This document shows positions 48,705 through 64,000 of a stretch of DNA of 64,000 nt, in pieces. Each line of letters opens with the position of its first letter. The stretch's first letter is position 1. A model generated the notes under the pieces. That model was not told the origin of the DNA. It was given only the letters and a program-made list of their open reading frames with translations, and did not search any database. Both the position numbers and the translations under genes were made by a program. Source of the stretch: Ensifer canadensis (lineage in GTDB: Bacteria; Pseudomonadota; Alphaproteobacteria; Rhizobiales; Rhizobiaceae); NCBI RefSeq assembly GCF_017488845.2, contig NZ_CP083370.1, forward strand, positions 1,054,001-1,118,000, written 5' to 3'.

Positions 48705-49325
48705 ATGAACGTCCTTCACATCGACTCCGGTATTCTGGGTGATCACTCCGTTTCCCGTCGCCTGACGGCGGCGATCACCGCTCAGATCAAGGCAGACCGT
48801 CCGGATGCCAAAGTTGCCTACCGCGATCTCGCCACCAGCCGGATCCCGCATCTGACCGGCGCACAGATCATGGCGCCTGCCGATCTCGCAGGTGTTGACG
48901 CCGACCTGGCTGCCGAAGTCAAGATCGGCCGCGAGATGCTCGAAGAATTCCTGGCTGCCGACACTGTCATCGTCGGCGCGCCGATGTACAACTTCTCCAT
49001 TCCGAGCCAGCTCAAAGCCTGGATCGACCGTCTCGCCGTGAACGGCAAGACCTTCCGTTACACCGAATCTGGCCCGGAAGGCCTCGCCAAGGGCAAGAAG
49101 GTTATCATTGCTTCGACCCGCGGTGGCCACTATTCCGCCGGCCCGGCTTCGGCGATGGATCATCAGGAATCCTACCTGAAGACGGTCTTCGGCTTCTTCG
49201 GTATCACAGACGTCGAATTTGTGCGCGCCGAGGGCCTGAACCTCAGCGCCGACTCCAAGCAGTTCGCGATCGCCGAGGCAGAAAAGACCATTGCCGAAGG
49301 CACTGTCCTTCGTCTGGCCAGCTAA
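48705..49325 (+). CDS. azoR: FMN-dependent NADH-azoreductase
   Basis: The 206-residue flavodoxin-like protein has VLHIDSGILGDHSVSRRL, the FMN-contacting PMYNFSIPSQLKAWIDR and STRGGHYS, all AzoR hallmarks. It reduces quinones and azo compounds with NADH and helps resist thiol stress. Start MNVLHIDS was chosen, with AAGG 10 bases upstream; an upstream in-frame extension lacks similarity. It is the likely target of the divergent LysR regulator. Confidence 0.94.
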   Translation: MNVLHIDSGILGDHSVSRRLTAAITAQIKADRPDAKVAYRDLATSRIPHLTGAQIMAPADLAGVDADLAAEVKIGREMLEEFLAADTVIVGAPMYNFSIPSQLKAWIDRLAVNGKTFRYTESGPEGLAKGKKVIIASTRGGHYSAGPASAMDHQESYLKTVFGFFGITDVEFVRAEGLNLSADSKQFAIAEAEKTIAEGTVLRLAS

Positions 49326-49333
49326 AACAAGAG

Positions 49334-49363
49334 TTCATCGGATCACGTCAGTGGTCCGATGAA
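49334..49363 (+). terminator. Hairpin after azoR
   Basis: TTCATCGGATCAC and GTGGTCCGATGAA form a 13-bp stem (one wobble pair) with a short loop, just after the azoR stop. No T-run follows. Confidence 0.55.
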
Positions 49364-49454
49364 GGGGCGTTGGCCCCATTGCGGACGGTGCCGGTTGAGC
49401 ATGCAGCCGGCATTGTCCGTTTTCGTGTCAGCGGATCTGTATTATGATGCGCTC

Positions 49455-49751
49455 ATGAAAGACCGGCGGAGAAGGCCCTTGGCTGTCATCGCTGCGGTGG
49501 TCGCGCTGGTGGCCGCCGATGTCGGGTATGCGTCGCCGCCGGACACGCGCTGCACCTGCCGCAATCGCGATGGCTCGAAATACGAGCTCGGGCAGATCGC
49601 CTGCCTGCGCGTCGGCGGCATTTCCTATCTTGCGCGCTGCGAGATGAACCTCAACGTCACCACCTGGAAGAAGCTTCGCGACGGATGCCCGACGGCGAGC
49701 AATCAGAGCCTATGGCTTCGAGTTGACGAAGATATAGCGACGCGTTTCTGA
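49455..49751 (+). CDS. Small exported cysteine-containing protein, function unknown
   Basis: The 98-residue frame starts MKDRRRRPLAVIAAVVALVAADVGYASPP, a signal peptide of about 27 residues. The mature part of roughly 70 residues holds five cysteines (CTC, AC, RC, GC) and the short pattern GSKYELGQIACLRVGG, also seen in other rhizobial small exported proteins. It is probably periplasmic with disulfides. The start at 49455 gives the cleanest signal peptide; a longer in-frame version exists. No function can be assigned. Confidence 0.6.
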   Translation: MKDRRRRPLAVIAAVVALVAADVGYASPPDTRCTCRNRDGSKYELGQIACLRVGGISYLARCEMNLNVTTWKKLRDGCPTASNQSLWLRVDEDIATRF

Positions 49752-49867
49752 CGACAGCAACGGCGTGCATCGCAGCTGCTACACGGGGATCGGTTCCCCA
49801 GCGTCGAGGTAGACACCCGCGGATGCTTCCGGTATCGCCAATCAATGGCTCTATTCGGCGGGCTAGC

Positions 49868-49893
49868 CTCTCCGGCTTCAAGTAGCCGGAGAG
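49868..49893. terminator. Hairpin between the small exported gene and rlmB
   Basis: CTCTCCGGCT and AGCCGGAGAG form a perfect 10-bp stem with a six-base loop. It lies between two convergent genes and may end either one; no clear T-run on either side. Confidence 0.5.
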
Positions 49894-49930
49894 CTTCACA
49901 GGTGTTTGGCGATCTTAACGACCGGCCGTC

Positions 49931-50806
49931 TTATTTGCTCAGGAACTGACGCGCCGCATACATGGCGATCGCTGCCGCATTCGACACATTCAGCGACTTG
50001 ATTGCGCCGGGCATGTCGAGGCGGGCGAGCGCCTTGACGGTCGACCGTGTCTTCTGCCTGAGACCCTTGCCCTCCGAACCAAGCACCAGCGCGACCTTGT
50101 CGCCGGCGAAGGTGCCTTCGAGCGGGGCCGGTCCTTCCGAATCGAGCCCGATCGTGTGGAAGCCGAGGCGGTGCAGTTCGTCGATCGTGTCGGCGAGATT
50201 GGTGATCTGGATATAGGGGATCATTTCCAGGGCGCCGGAGGCTGATTTCGCAAGAACGCCTGATTCGGTCGGGCTGTGACGGATGGTGGTGATCAAGGCG
50301 CCAGCATCGAACGCAACGGCCGAACGCATGATCGCGCCGACATTGTGCGGATCGGTGACCTGGTCGAGCACGAGAATGAGCCTGGATTCGCTGAGTGCCT
50401 CGAGCTTGCGCAGCGGCAGCGGCTTGGTTTCAAGCATCACGCCCTGGTGAATGGCGTCGGGCCCGAGGATCTTGTCGAGGTCCTGCGGCGCCACGGTCTC
50501 GACCGGGAAGGGAAGTTCGGAGAACTCGCCGAGCTCCAGACGCGTCGCAGCGTTCTGGGTCACGCACAGGCGAACGATCTTGCGCGCCGGGTTGTCGAGT
50601 GCCGCGCGAACGGTATGCAGGCCATAGAGCAGCACCTGTTCGGGTGCGAGCACGGGCGGCTTCCAGTCGCCCGGCTGCTTGCGCCAGCGATCCTGCTTTG
50701 GCGTCGGAATTTCTCCGCGCTCGCGCTTGGCGTCGCGGTGGGCGCGTCTGAGAGTGGCGTAATGGGTGTTCTTGGCGCTCTTGTCGCCCGTATCATCTTT
50801 GCTCAT
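49931..50806 (-). CDS. rlmB: 23S rRNA 2'-O-methyltransferase, RlmB/TrmH type
   Basis: The 291-residue SPOUT enzyme has a basic N-terminal region, a substrate-binding domain (LYGLHTVRAALDNPARKI) and the knotted SAM domain with NVGAIMRSA, LVLGSEGKGLR and LNVSNAAAIAMY. It most likely methylates G2251 of 23S rRNA. MSKDDTGD is taken as the start. It is divergent from the tRNA-Tyr/tRNA-Gly/tuf transcription unit. Confidence 0.92.
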   Translation of the reverse strand: MSKDDTGDKSAKNTHYATLRRAHRDAKRERGEIPTPKQDRWRKQPGDWKPPVLAPEQVLLYGLHTVRAALDNPARKIVRLCVTQNAATRLELGEFSELPFPVETVAPQDLDKILGPDAIHQGVMLETKPLPLRKLEALSESRLILVLDQVTDPHNVGAIMRSAVAFDAGALITTIRHSPTESGVLAKSASGALEMIPYIQITNLADTIDELHRLGFHTIGLDSEGPAPLEGTFAGDKVALVLGSEGKGLRQKTRSTVKALARLDMPGAIKSLNVSNAAAIAMYAARQFLSK

Positions 50807-50907
50807 GCCTGCCTTATAGAGCGCTTCGCTTGGCCTGGGAACGGAATTCGATAGTGGTGGACAAAGCGGACCTGTGGAGAATTTCACAAATTTTCCGTTC
50901 TGGCGTG

Positions 50908-50936
50908 TTGACAGGAGCAAGGCGGGCCGTCATATA
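50908..50936 (+). promoter_or_regulatory. Promoter of the tRNA-Tyr/tRNA-Gly/tuf unit
   Basis: GTTGACA (TTGACA at 50908-50913) and CATATA at 50931-50936 are separated by 17 bases, close to the rhizobial housekeeping consensus CTTGAC-N17-CTATAT. It lies about 85 bp before tRNA-Tyr. Confidence 0.65.
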
Positions 50937-51024
50937 CCCGGCGCAGATCGAGAGGCGGCAACGACAAATCGCTGGATGTCTCACGATCTCAAATGCTTGG
51001 TCGACTTGATCCCGACAGAATAAT

Positions 51025-51109
51025 GGAGGGATGCCCGAGTGGTTAAAGGGGACGGACTGTAAATCCGTTGGCTCAGCCTACGTTGGTTCAAATCCAACTC
51101 CCTCCACCA
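51025..51109 (+). tRNA. tRNA-Tyr (anticodon GTA)
   Basis: An 85-nt class II tRNA: acceptor GGAGGGA pairs with TCCCTCC, anticodon loop CTGTAAA, a long variable arm, T-arm GGTTCAAATCC and encoded CCA. The class II arm and GTA anticodon identify tyrosine. Confidence 0.95.
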
Positions 51110-51132
51110 TTCTGCTTCTGGATCGAAGGCCC

Positions 51133-51206
51133 GCGGGTATAGCTCAATGGTAGAGCAGCAGCCTTCCAAGCTGAATACGCGGGTTCGATTCCCGCTACCC
51201 GCTCCA
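51133..51206 (+). tRNA. tRNA-Gly (anticodon TCC)
   Basis: A 74-nt cloverleaf with acceptor GCGGGTA pairing TACCCGC, D-arm AGCTCAATGGTAGAGC, anticodon TCC in CTTCCAA, T-arm GGTTCGATTCC and encoded CCA. It follows tRNA-Tyr by 23 bp and precedes tuf. Confidence 0.95.
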
Positions 51207-51478
51207 GCAGCGCGCTGACGTTTTCTCCTTTTTAATGCGACGCTTCAACTGCTCATCGTAAGCTGTTGTTTGTTCTTTCGTCACGCGACGAAGTGATTCG
51301 GGAATCTGCCCGGCTTGCATCTTCGATGCGCCATTCTTACATGAGGTAGGAAAAGGCGGCCGTGGCCGGTCCGGGCGTACGCAATTAAGTCTTGCGCAAA
51401 TCCCTTGAAACCCTTAAACGGCTCCACAAACCGGCCCCGCCGGCTGATCAATCATACTTGACCACAGGAAACGTACCC

Positions 51479-52654
<1,176 letters not shown>

Positions 52655-52662
52655 TCTCAGGA

Positions 52663-53205
52663 TTATTTCGCTTCAAAAAGGCCCCGCTGGAAACAGCGGG
52701 GCTTTTCGTTTTGAGCCCGACGCAGGACGCCGGCGATGAACTCGCTCTTTCCGCTGGCGTAGATGTCCCAATTGCCTCTTGCCTGGATGATCAGTTTCCG
52801 TTTGAGCAGTTCGTACTGTCGCGCGACTCCCGTGTGTCGGCGCAGGTAGTCGCGAAACAGGATGCGCGCTTGATGCGCGTGGTTGTCAGGCCCGCATATA
52901 TAGAGGCGGGTACCATAGGGCGCCCCGCTCATGGTGAGTGTCCATAGGCCATTGCCGTAGGGATCTCCGTGGAAGTGATAGCCGGCCGTAGCCGCGCTTT
53001 CGAGCGCTACCGGAATGTCGCCTTCAGATTGAAGGACGGCGTCGATATCTATCTTCGGCTTGGCCGCCAGTCCGGGTACGGCTGTGCTGCCAACGTGTTG
53101 AATGTCGGCAATGAGTGGCGCCAGGAGGCCTGCGATGACGCGGCGACGCGCTGCAAAATCCTCTGGCCAGAACGGATCATATTCAACCAGGCGGATATCA
53201 GTCAT
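52663..53205 (-). CDS. GrpB family protein (UPF0157)
   Basis: The 180-residue protein contains VEYDPFWPEDF, HVGSTAVPGLAAKPKIDIDAV and FRDYLRRH, the nucleotidyltransferase-fold pattern of UPF0157/GrpB. Its activity is uncertain. MTDIRLVE is preferred as the start, with AAGG eight bases upstream. It is inverted between tuf and tRNA-Trp. The last dozen residues (KPRCFQRGLFEAK) are encoded inside the tuf terminator hairpin. Confidence 0.88.
   Translation of the reverse strand: MTDIRLVEYDPFWPEDFAARRRVIAGLLAPLIADIQHVGSTAVPGLAAKPKIDIDAVLQSEGDIPVALESAATAGYHFHGDPYGNGLWTLTMSGAPYGTRLYICGPDNHAHQARILFRDYLRRHTGVARQYELLKRKLIIQARGNWDIYASGKSEFIAGVLRRAQNEKPRCFQRGLFEAK
52676..52706 (+). terminator. Terminator of tuf
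   Basis: AAAAAGGCCCCGCTG and CAGCGGGGCTTTT form a strong stem-loop with a T-run. The 3' end of the convergent grpB-like gene reads through it in the other direction. Confidence 0.9.
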
Positions 53206-53481
53206 AGGTTTGCCTTGTCGCACTCGACCGATTCGCAATCCTATCTGTTGGCTTCGAAACGGTGCTCGAAAATCGCAGAGGAGGAGGTGGCATCATTGAA
53301 AACAATGCGTTTTCGCTAGGTCATATGGCGGGCGAGCGGCCGTCTGGGCGGAGGGGGGAAGACTTGATTGAGGATTTTTGCTCTTTTCCGTCAAAGACGC
53401 TTGTCATCGCCCGATAAACTGAATAATAAGCCGCTGACTTGATGCGCTGACCGGTTCGAGAATGACCGGCTGAAGCGATCT

Positions 53482-53557
<76 letters not shown>

Positions 53558-53752
53558 TTGCCTTCGCCTTTGCAAGCGGCTCAAAGCCGGGTAAGGTGGA
53601 AGGAGGTCGGATAAGCCGACCATCGAAATTCACAGAAAAGACCGAATGCCTCTTGTGATTTGTAGAATCGGTCTTTATGTAGGGTCCAAACAGACACGCG
53701 GTGCGTGGGGCTGAATCATCGGCTTTACGCGCCGTAATGGCGTGAGCATTAC

Positions 53753-53953
53753 ATGGCATCCAAAACGAATCCGTTTACGTTTCTGCAGCAGGTTCGCTCA
53801 GAGGCGTCGAAAGTAACTTGGCCATCCAGGCGCGAGACGATGATCTCGACGCTGATGGTTTTTGTCATGGTCTTTTTTGCCGCTGCCTTCTTCTTTGCTG
53901 CGGACCAGTTGATGGGTTGGCTGATTGGCCTAGTCCTCAACGCTGGCGCTTGA
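53753..53953 (+). CDS. secE: Preprotein translocase subunit SecE
   Basis: The 66-residue protein has an amphipathic N-terminal helix (FLQQVRSEASKVTWPSRRET) and one transmembrane helix (about 30-56). It is the clamp subunit of SecYEG. nusG starts 16 bp after its stop, the standard secE-nusG pair. tRNA-Trp lies 195 bp upstream. Confidence 0.97.
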   Translation: MASKTNPFTFLQQVRSEASKVTWPSRRETMISTLMVFVMVFFAAAFFFAADQLMGWLIGLVLNAGA

Positions 53954-53969
53954 TTGGGTGGAGGGTAGT

Positions 53970-54500
53970 ATGGCTGCACGCTGGTATATTGTTCACGCCT
54001 ATTCGAATTTCGAAAAGAAGGTAGCTGAATCGATCGAGGAAAAGGCCAAGCAAAAAGGTCTTTCGCATCTGTTCGAGAAGATCCTTGTTCCGACCGAAAA
54101 GGTTGTCGAGATTCGCCGCGGCCGCAAGGTTGATGCCGAGCGCAAGTTTTTCCCGGGTTACGTCCTGGTGCGCGCCAACCTGACGGATGAGGCCTTTCAC
54201 CTCATCAAGAACACGCCGAAGGTCACCGGTTTCCTCGGGACCGACAGCAAGCCGGTTCCGATTCCGGATCATGAAGCCGATCGTATCCTCGGCCAGGTCC
54301 AGGATGGCGTCGAGCGTCCGAAGCCGTCCGTCTCCTTTGAGATCGGCGAGCAGGTTCGCGTCTCGGATGGTCCGTTCGCCTCGTTCAACGGCATCGTTCA
54401 GGATGTCGACGAGGAGCGGTCGCGCCTGAAGGTCGAGGTTTCGATCTTCGGTCGTGCGACCCCGGTCGAACTGGAATACGGCCAGGTCGAGAAGGTCTGA
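53970..54500 (+). CDS. nusG: Transcription termination/antitermination factor NusG
   Basis: The 176-residue protein has the NGN domain (ARWYIVHAYSNFEKKV...FPGYVLV) and a C-terminal KOW domain (GEQVRVSDGPFASFNGIVQ). It binds RNA polymerase to suppress pausing and links it to Rho or the ribosome. The start MAARWYIV was chosen over an upstream GTG because it matches the family and follows GGAGGG. Confidence 0.97.
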   Translation: MAARWYIVHAYSNFEKKVAESIEEKAKQKGLSHLFEKILVPTEKVVEIRRGRKVDAERKFFPGYVLVRANLTDEAFHLIKNTPKVTGFLGTDSKPVPIPDHEADRILGQVQDGVERPKPSVSFEIGEQVRVSDGPFASFNGIVQDVDEERSRLKVEVSIFGRATPVELEYGQVEKV

Positions 54501-54708
54501 GAAGATCAAAAGAGATTGGGCAAGTCGTTTAGGCCTGCCCTGGCGGAGAAATCCGCATGCGCGTGGAAGGACGTCGGCCTTAGCCGGGACGAAGGGTCCG
54601 CACCACGCAACCGCAGCCGCCGATCCCTGATCGGCTACATGCCGGGAAACCGGCGCAACAGTTCCTCGTTTCGATCCGTCGCGACGAGGCAATGAGAGGC
54701 AGAGAGAA

Positions 54709-55137
54709 ATGGCTAAGAAAGTTGCAGGCCAGCTCAAGCTGCAGGTGAAGGCAGGGTCGGCCAATCCGTCCCCGCCGATCGGTCCTGCACTCGGTCAGCG
54801 TGGCATTAACATCATGGAATTCTGCAAGGCGTTCAATGCCGCCACGCAGGAAATGGAAAAGGGTATGCCGATCCCGGTCGTCATCACCTATTACCAGGAC
54901 AAGTCGTTCACCTTCGTCATGAAGCAGCCGCCGGTCAGCTACTTCCTGAAGCGTGAATCGAAGATCACGTCCGGTTCGAAGACCCCAGGTAAGGCCAAGG
55001 CTGGCTCGATCACCAAGGCTCAGATCCGCACGATCGCAGAGGCCAAGATGAAGGACCTCAACGCGGCCGATATCGAAGGCGCAATGGCAATGGTCGAGGG
55101 CTCTGCCCGCTCCATGGGCCTGGAAGTGGCGGGCTAA
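54709..55137 (+). CDS. rplK: 50S ribosomal protein L11
   Basis: The 142-residue protein ([34 protein letters not shown]...) is L11, which binds 23S rRNA helices 43-44 with L10 and the stalk. AGAGAGAAATG precedes the gene. rplA follows four bases after its stop. Confidence 0.98.
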   Translation: MAKKVAGQLKLQVKAGSANPSPPIGPALGQRGINIMEFCKAFNAATQEMEKGMPIPVVITYYQDKSFTFVMKQPPVSYFLKRESKITSGSKTPGKAKAGSITKAQIRTIAEAKMKDLNAADIEGAMAMVEGSARSMGLEVAG

Positions 55138-55141
55138 GACC

Positions 55142-55840
55142 ATGGCGAAGATTGCAAAGCGTGTACAGAAGTCCCGCGAGGGCATCGACCCGACGAAGAT
55201 CTACGGCCTCACCGAAGCCGTATCGCTGGTCAAGGAACGTGCAACTGCCAAGTTCGACGAGACTGTTGAAGTCGCGATGAACCTTGGCGTTGACCCGCGC
55301 CACGCCGACCAGATGGTTCGCGGCGTCGTCAACCTGCCGAACGGCACGGGCCGCACGGTTCGTGTTGCCGTGTTCGCACGTGGTGCCAAGGCTGATGAAG
55401 CCAAGGCTGCCGGTGCAGACATCGTCGGCGCTGAAGAGCTCGTCGAAATCGTTCAGGGCGGCAAGATCGACTTCGATCGTTGCATCGCGACCCCGGACAT
55501 GATGCCGCTCGTCGGCCGCCTCGGTAAGGTTCTCGGCCCGCGCGGCATGATGCCGAACCCGAAGGTCGGAACGGTCACCATGGACGTTGCCGGTGCCGTC
55601 AAGGCATCCAAGGGCGGCGCCGTCGAATTCCGCGTCGAGAAGGCTGGTATCATCCACGCCGGCATCGGCAAGGCTTCGTTCGACGCCAAGGCTTTGGAAG
55701 AAAACATCCGCGCCTTCGCTGACGCGGTCGTCAAGGCGAAGCCTGCTGGCGCCAAGGGCAACTACGTCAAGCGCGTAGCGATTTCGTCGACCATGGGCCC
55801 GGGCCTGAAGATCGACCCGGCAACGCTCAGCGTCGCCTAA
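55142..55840 (+). CDS. rplA: 50S ribosomal protein L1
   Basis: The 232-residue protein contains [21 protein letters not shown] and [10 protein letters not shown], typical L1 motifs. L1 forms the mobile stalk and in E. coli represses the L11 operon by binding its own leader. It is separated from rplJ by a 332-bp leader. Confidence 0.98.
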   Translation: MAKIAKRVQKSREGIDPTKIYGLTEAVSLVKERATAKFDETVEVAMNLGVDPRHADQMVRGVVNLPNGTGRTVRVAVFARGAKADEAKAAGADIVGAEELVEIVQGGKIDFDRCIATPDMMPLVGRLGKVLGPRGMMPNPKVGTVTMDVAGAVKASKGGAVEFRVEKAGIIHAGIGKASFDAKALEENIRAFADAVVKAKPAGAKGNYVKRVAISSTMGPGLKIDPATLSVA

Positions 55841-56172
55841 TGAATTTCGGGCTTCGGCCCGAGCAATAATTTCCGGCCCTTCGGGGCCGGAAATCCGGAT
55901 CTCGATCCGGAACTCCTGTCCGAGATTGCGGGTGGTTTTACCTTAATCACTTCGGCCTGCATGAGACGGGTAAGATCTGAATTTCACGATGACGCCGGAG
56001 GCGTCGAAATTCGGTTCGAGCCTCGCTTGCCTTGTGTCAGACCCGGCTTTCCGGGAACGCCAAGGGACAGGATCCTCAAGCGTTACTTGGGATCTTTTTT
56101 GAGATCCCTGGTGACAAAGGCAAACCCGGCAGGGGCTGCAGTTCATGCAACCCTGTCAACTGGAGACAGACA
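55841..56172 (+). promoter_or_regulatory. rplJ leader with hairpins (candidate L10-binding attenuator)
   Basis: This 332-bp leader holds ATTTCCGGCCC/GGGCCGGAAAT (55869-55894), the small CCCGG/CCGGG pair near 56043 and GGGATCT/AGATCCC with a T-rich loop (56089-56108). The rplJL leader of E. coli binds L10-L12 for feedback control; a similar role is likely here. No T-run follows the first stem, which may end rplKA transcripts only partly. Confidence 0.55.
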
Positions 56173-56691
56173 GTGGAAAGAGCGGAAAAACGCGAATTCG
56201 TCACGGAGCTGAACGAAGTCTTCAAGGCTTCCGGTTCGGTTGTCGTGGCCCACTATGCTGGTGTCACAGTTGCGCAGATGAACGACTTCCGTTCGAAGAT
56301 GCGCGCTGCTGGCGGCACCGTCAAAGTCGCGAAAAACCGCCTGGCCAAGATCGCTCTTCAGGGCACCGAGTCGGAAGGGATGACAAATCTCTTCAAGGGT
56401 CAGACGCTGATCGCATTCAGCCAAGACCCGATCACGGCTCCTAAGGTCGTCATGGATTTCGCCAAGACCAACGACAAGCTCGTTGTTCTCGGTGGTTCCA
56501 TGGGAACAACCACGCTCACCGCCGAAGCAGTCAAGTCGCTTGCGACCCTGCCTTCGCTGGACGAGCTGCGCGCAAAGCTGCTGGGCCTTCTCAATGCCCC
56601 GGCAACCCGCGTTGCTACGGTTGTTGCAGCACCGGCAAGCCAGCTTGCCCGCGTGTTCGCCGCCTATGCCAAGAAGGACGAAGCCGCCTAA
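56173..56691 (+). CDS. rplJ: 50S ribosomal protein L10
   Basis: The 172-residue protein ([17 protein letters not shown]...[17 protein letters not shown]) is L10, the base of the L7/L12 stalk. The start is GTG at 56173 with GGAG eight bases upstream, and it matches the family length; the frame upstream is not coding. rplL follows 58 bp downstream. Confidence 0.96.
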   Translation: MERAEKREFVTELNEVFKASGSVVVAHYAGVTVAQMNDFRSKMRAAGGTVKVAKNRLAKIALQGTESEGMTNLFKGQTLIAFSQDPITAPKVVMDFAKTNDKLVVLGGSMGTTTLTAEAVKSLATLPSLDELRAKLLGLLNAPATRVATVVAAPASQLARVFAAYAKKDEAA

Positions 56692-56749
56692 GGCGGATTT
56701 TCGCTGTTGTATTTAAAACCAGTTCGAACCGAACAAAAGGAAAAGTAAA

Positions 56750-57127
56750 ATGGCTGATCTCGCAAAGATCGTTGAAGACCTCTCCTCGCTGACCGTCCTG
56801 GAAGCTGCTGAGCTTTCCAAGCTGCTCGAAGAGAAGTGGGGCGTTTCTGCAGCTGCTCCGGTAGCTGTTGCTGCTGCTGGCGGCGCCGGTGCTGCTGCTC
56901 CGGTCGAAGAAGAAAAGACCGAATTTGACGTTATCCTCGTTGACGCTGGCGCCAACAAGATCAACGTCATCAAGGAAGTCCGCGCCATCACCGGTCTCGG
57001 CCTCAAGGAAGCCAAGGACCTGGTCGAAGGCGCTCCGAAGCCGGTCAAGGAAGCCGTTTCGAAGGCTGAAGCTGCTGACCTCAAGAAGAAGCTCGAAGAC
57101 GCTGGCGCCAAGGTTGACGTCAAGTAA
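56750..57127 (+). CDS. rplL: 50S ribosomal protein L7/L12
   Basis: The 125-residue acidic protein has an N-terminal dimerisation domain, an alanine-rich hinge (about 38-52) and the C-terminal factor-binding domain ([37 protein letters not shown]). It recruits translation GTPases. AAAAGGAAAAG precedes the ATG. Confidence 0.98.
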   Translation: MADLAKIVEDLSSLTVLEAAELSKLLEEKWGVSAAAPVAVAAAGGAGAAAPVEEEKTEFDVILVDAGANKINVIKEVRAITGLGLKEAKDLVEGAPKPVKEAVSKAEAADLKKKLEDAGAKVDVK

Positions 57128-57145
57128 TTCGGCATTTTGCAAGGG

Positions 57146-57173
57146 GAGGTGGCCATTTCGGCCGCCTCTCTTT
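57146..57173 (+). terminator. Attenuator-like hairpin after rplL
   Basis: GAGGTGGCC and GGCCGCCTC form a 9-bp stem (one G-T pair) followed by TCTTT. It could terminate part of the transcripts, giving more ribosomal protein than RNA polymerase mRNA. Confidence 0.6.
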
Positions 57174-57190
57174 GACCGTTTTTAGAACAT

Positions 57191-57229
57191 ATTACCCAAA
57201 AGCCTGTCGCAAAACGGCTTTTGGGTAAT
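57191..57229 (+). promoter_or_regulatory. Perfect 14-bp inverted repeat between rplL and rpoB
   Basis: ATTACCCAAAAGCC and GGCTTTTGGGTAAT are exact reverse complements, separated by about eleven bases. No T-run follows. In E. coli the same gap holds an RNase III processing hairpin, so a processing site is a fair guess. Confidence 0.55.
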
Positions 57230-57393
57230 GGGTTCTTCAAGAGGATGGTCTCGAACGGAATTCAGCACAGCAATCCGCGCTGGGCGTTTTCCGCAAGTTA
57301 GACGAGATTGAACTACTCATTGATTGACGGGGTCGACTGGCCATCGGTTCCCGTCCGTTGCAGGCCCGGATGCAAGATTGACAAGGAGCGACG

Positions 57394-64000
<6,607 letters not shown>

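Overview
This window looks like chromosomal DNA from a Rhizobiaceae alphaproteobacterium, most likely Ensifer/Sinorhizobium or a close relative. The evidence is the high GC content, the gene order (divK-pleD-rpmG; topA-rnr; NDUFA12-DUF2155-aat-accC-accB-aroQ; rne-amiC-mrcA-prfB), rhizobial families such as DUF3572, DUF983 and DUF6105, a GAAC-N7-GAAC type LexA box, and RIME-like palindromic repeats. Base composition and gene style look uniform. I see no prophage, genomic island, CRISPR array or intact insertion sequence. This is core, housekeeping chromosome.

Layout. 1-541 is the 3' end of dnaE. 642-4429 (minus) holds an L,D-transpeptidase, SOS-controlled dinB, a HAD-like protein and DUF3572. 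4586-6342 (plus) is the cell-cycle signalling pair divK-pleD, followed by a structured RNA candidate with its own terminator. 6886-18977 (minus) carries rpmG, an MFS transporter, a Nudix hydrolase, a DUF983 protein, rnr, topA, dprA, plsY, a dihydroorotase-like gene lacking metal ligands, and pyrB. 19135-30909 is mixed: an aidB-like acyl-CoA dehydrogenase, an AEC permease, a coupled pair of small membrane proteins, ruvX, a UPF0173 hydrolase, the GatCAB amidotransferase genes (gatCA and gatB separated by about 1.6 kb), three GNAT acetyltransferases, a YjhX-like protein, a DUF1294 membrane protein, a complex I accessory subunit (NDUFA12) and an exported DUF2155 protein. 31267-35067 (minus) is the aat-accC-accB-aroQ cluster plus a thiol-disulfide oxidoreductase. 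35280-35533 is a 254-bp near-perfect palindrome that looks like a miniature mobile element, next to an aminotransferase. 36880-45731 is rne (minus) divergent from amiC, mrcA and prfB. prfB contains a textbook programmed +1 frameshift and must be annotated across it.

45874-64000 leads into the translation and transcription macro-cluster: nadK, tRNA-Thr, a LysR regulator divergent from azoR, rlmB, then tRNA-Tyr, tRNA-Gly, tuf, (inverted grpB), tRNA-Trp, secE, nusG, rplK, rplA, rplJ, rplL, rpoB and the first 760 codons of rpoC. The order tRNA-tuf-secE-nusG-rplKAJL-rpoBC is the ancient bacterial arrangement that links elongation factor, ribosomal stalk proteins and RNA polymerase.

I did not find a convincing new multi-gene system. 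The items most worth following up are the palindromic element at 35280-35533, the RNA candidate downstream of pleD, the YjhX-like/GNAT pair, the dihydroorotase homologue without catalytic ligands, and several palindromic regulatory candidates.
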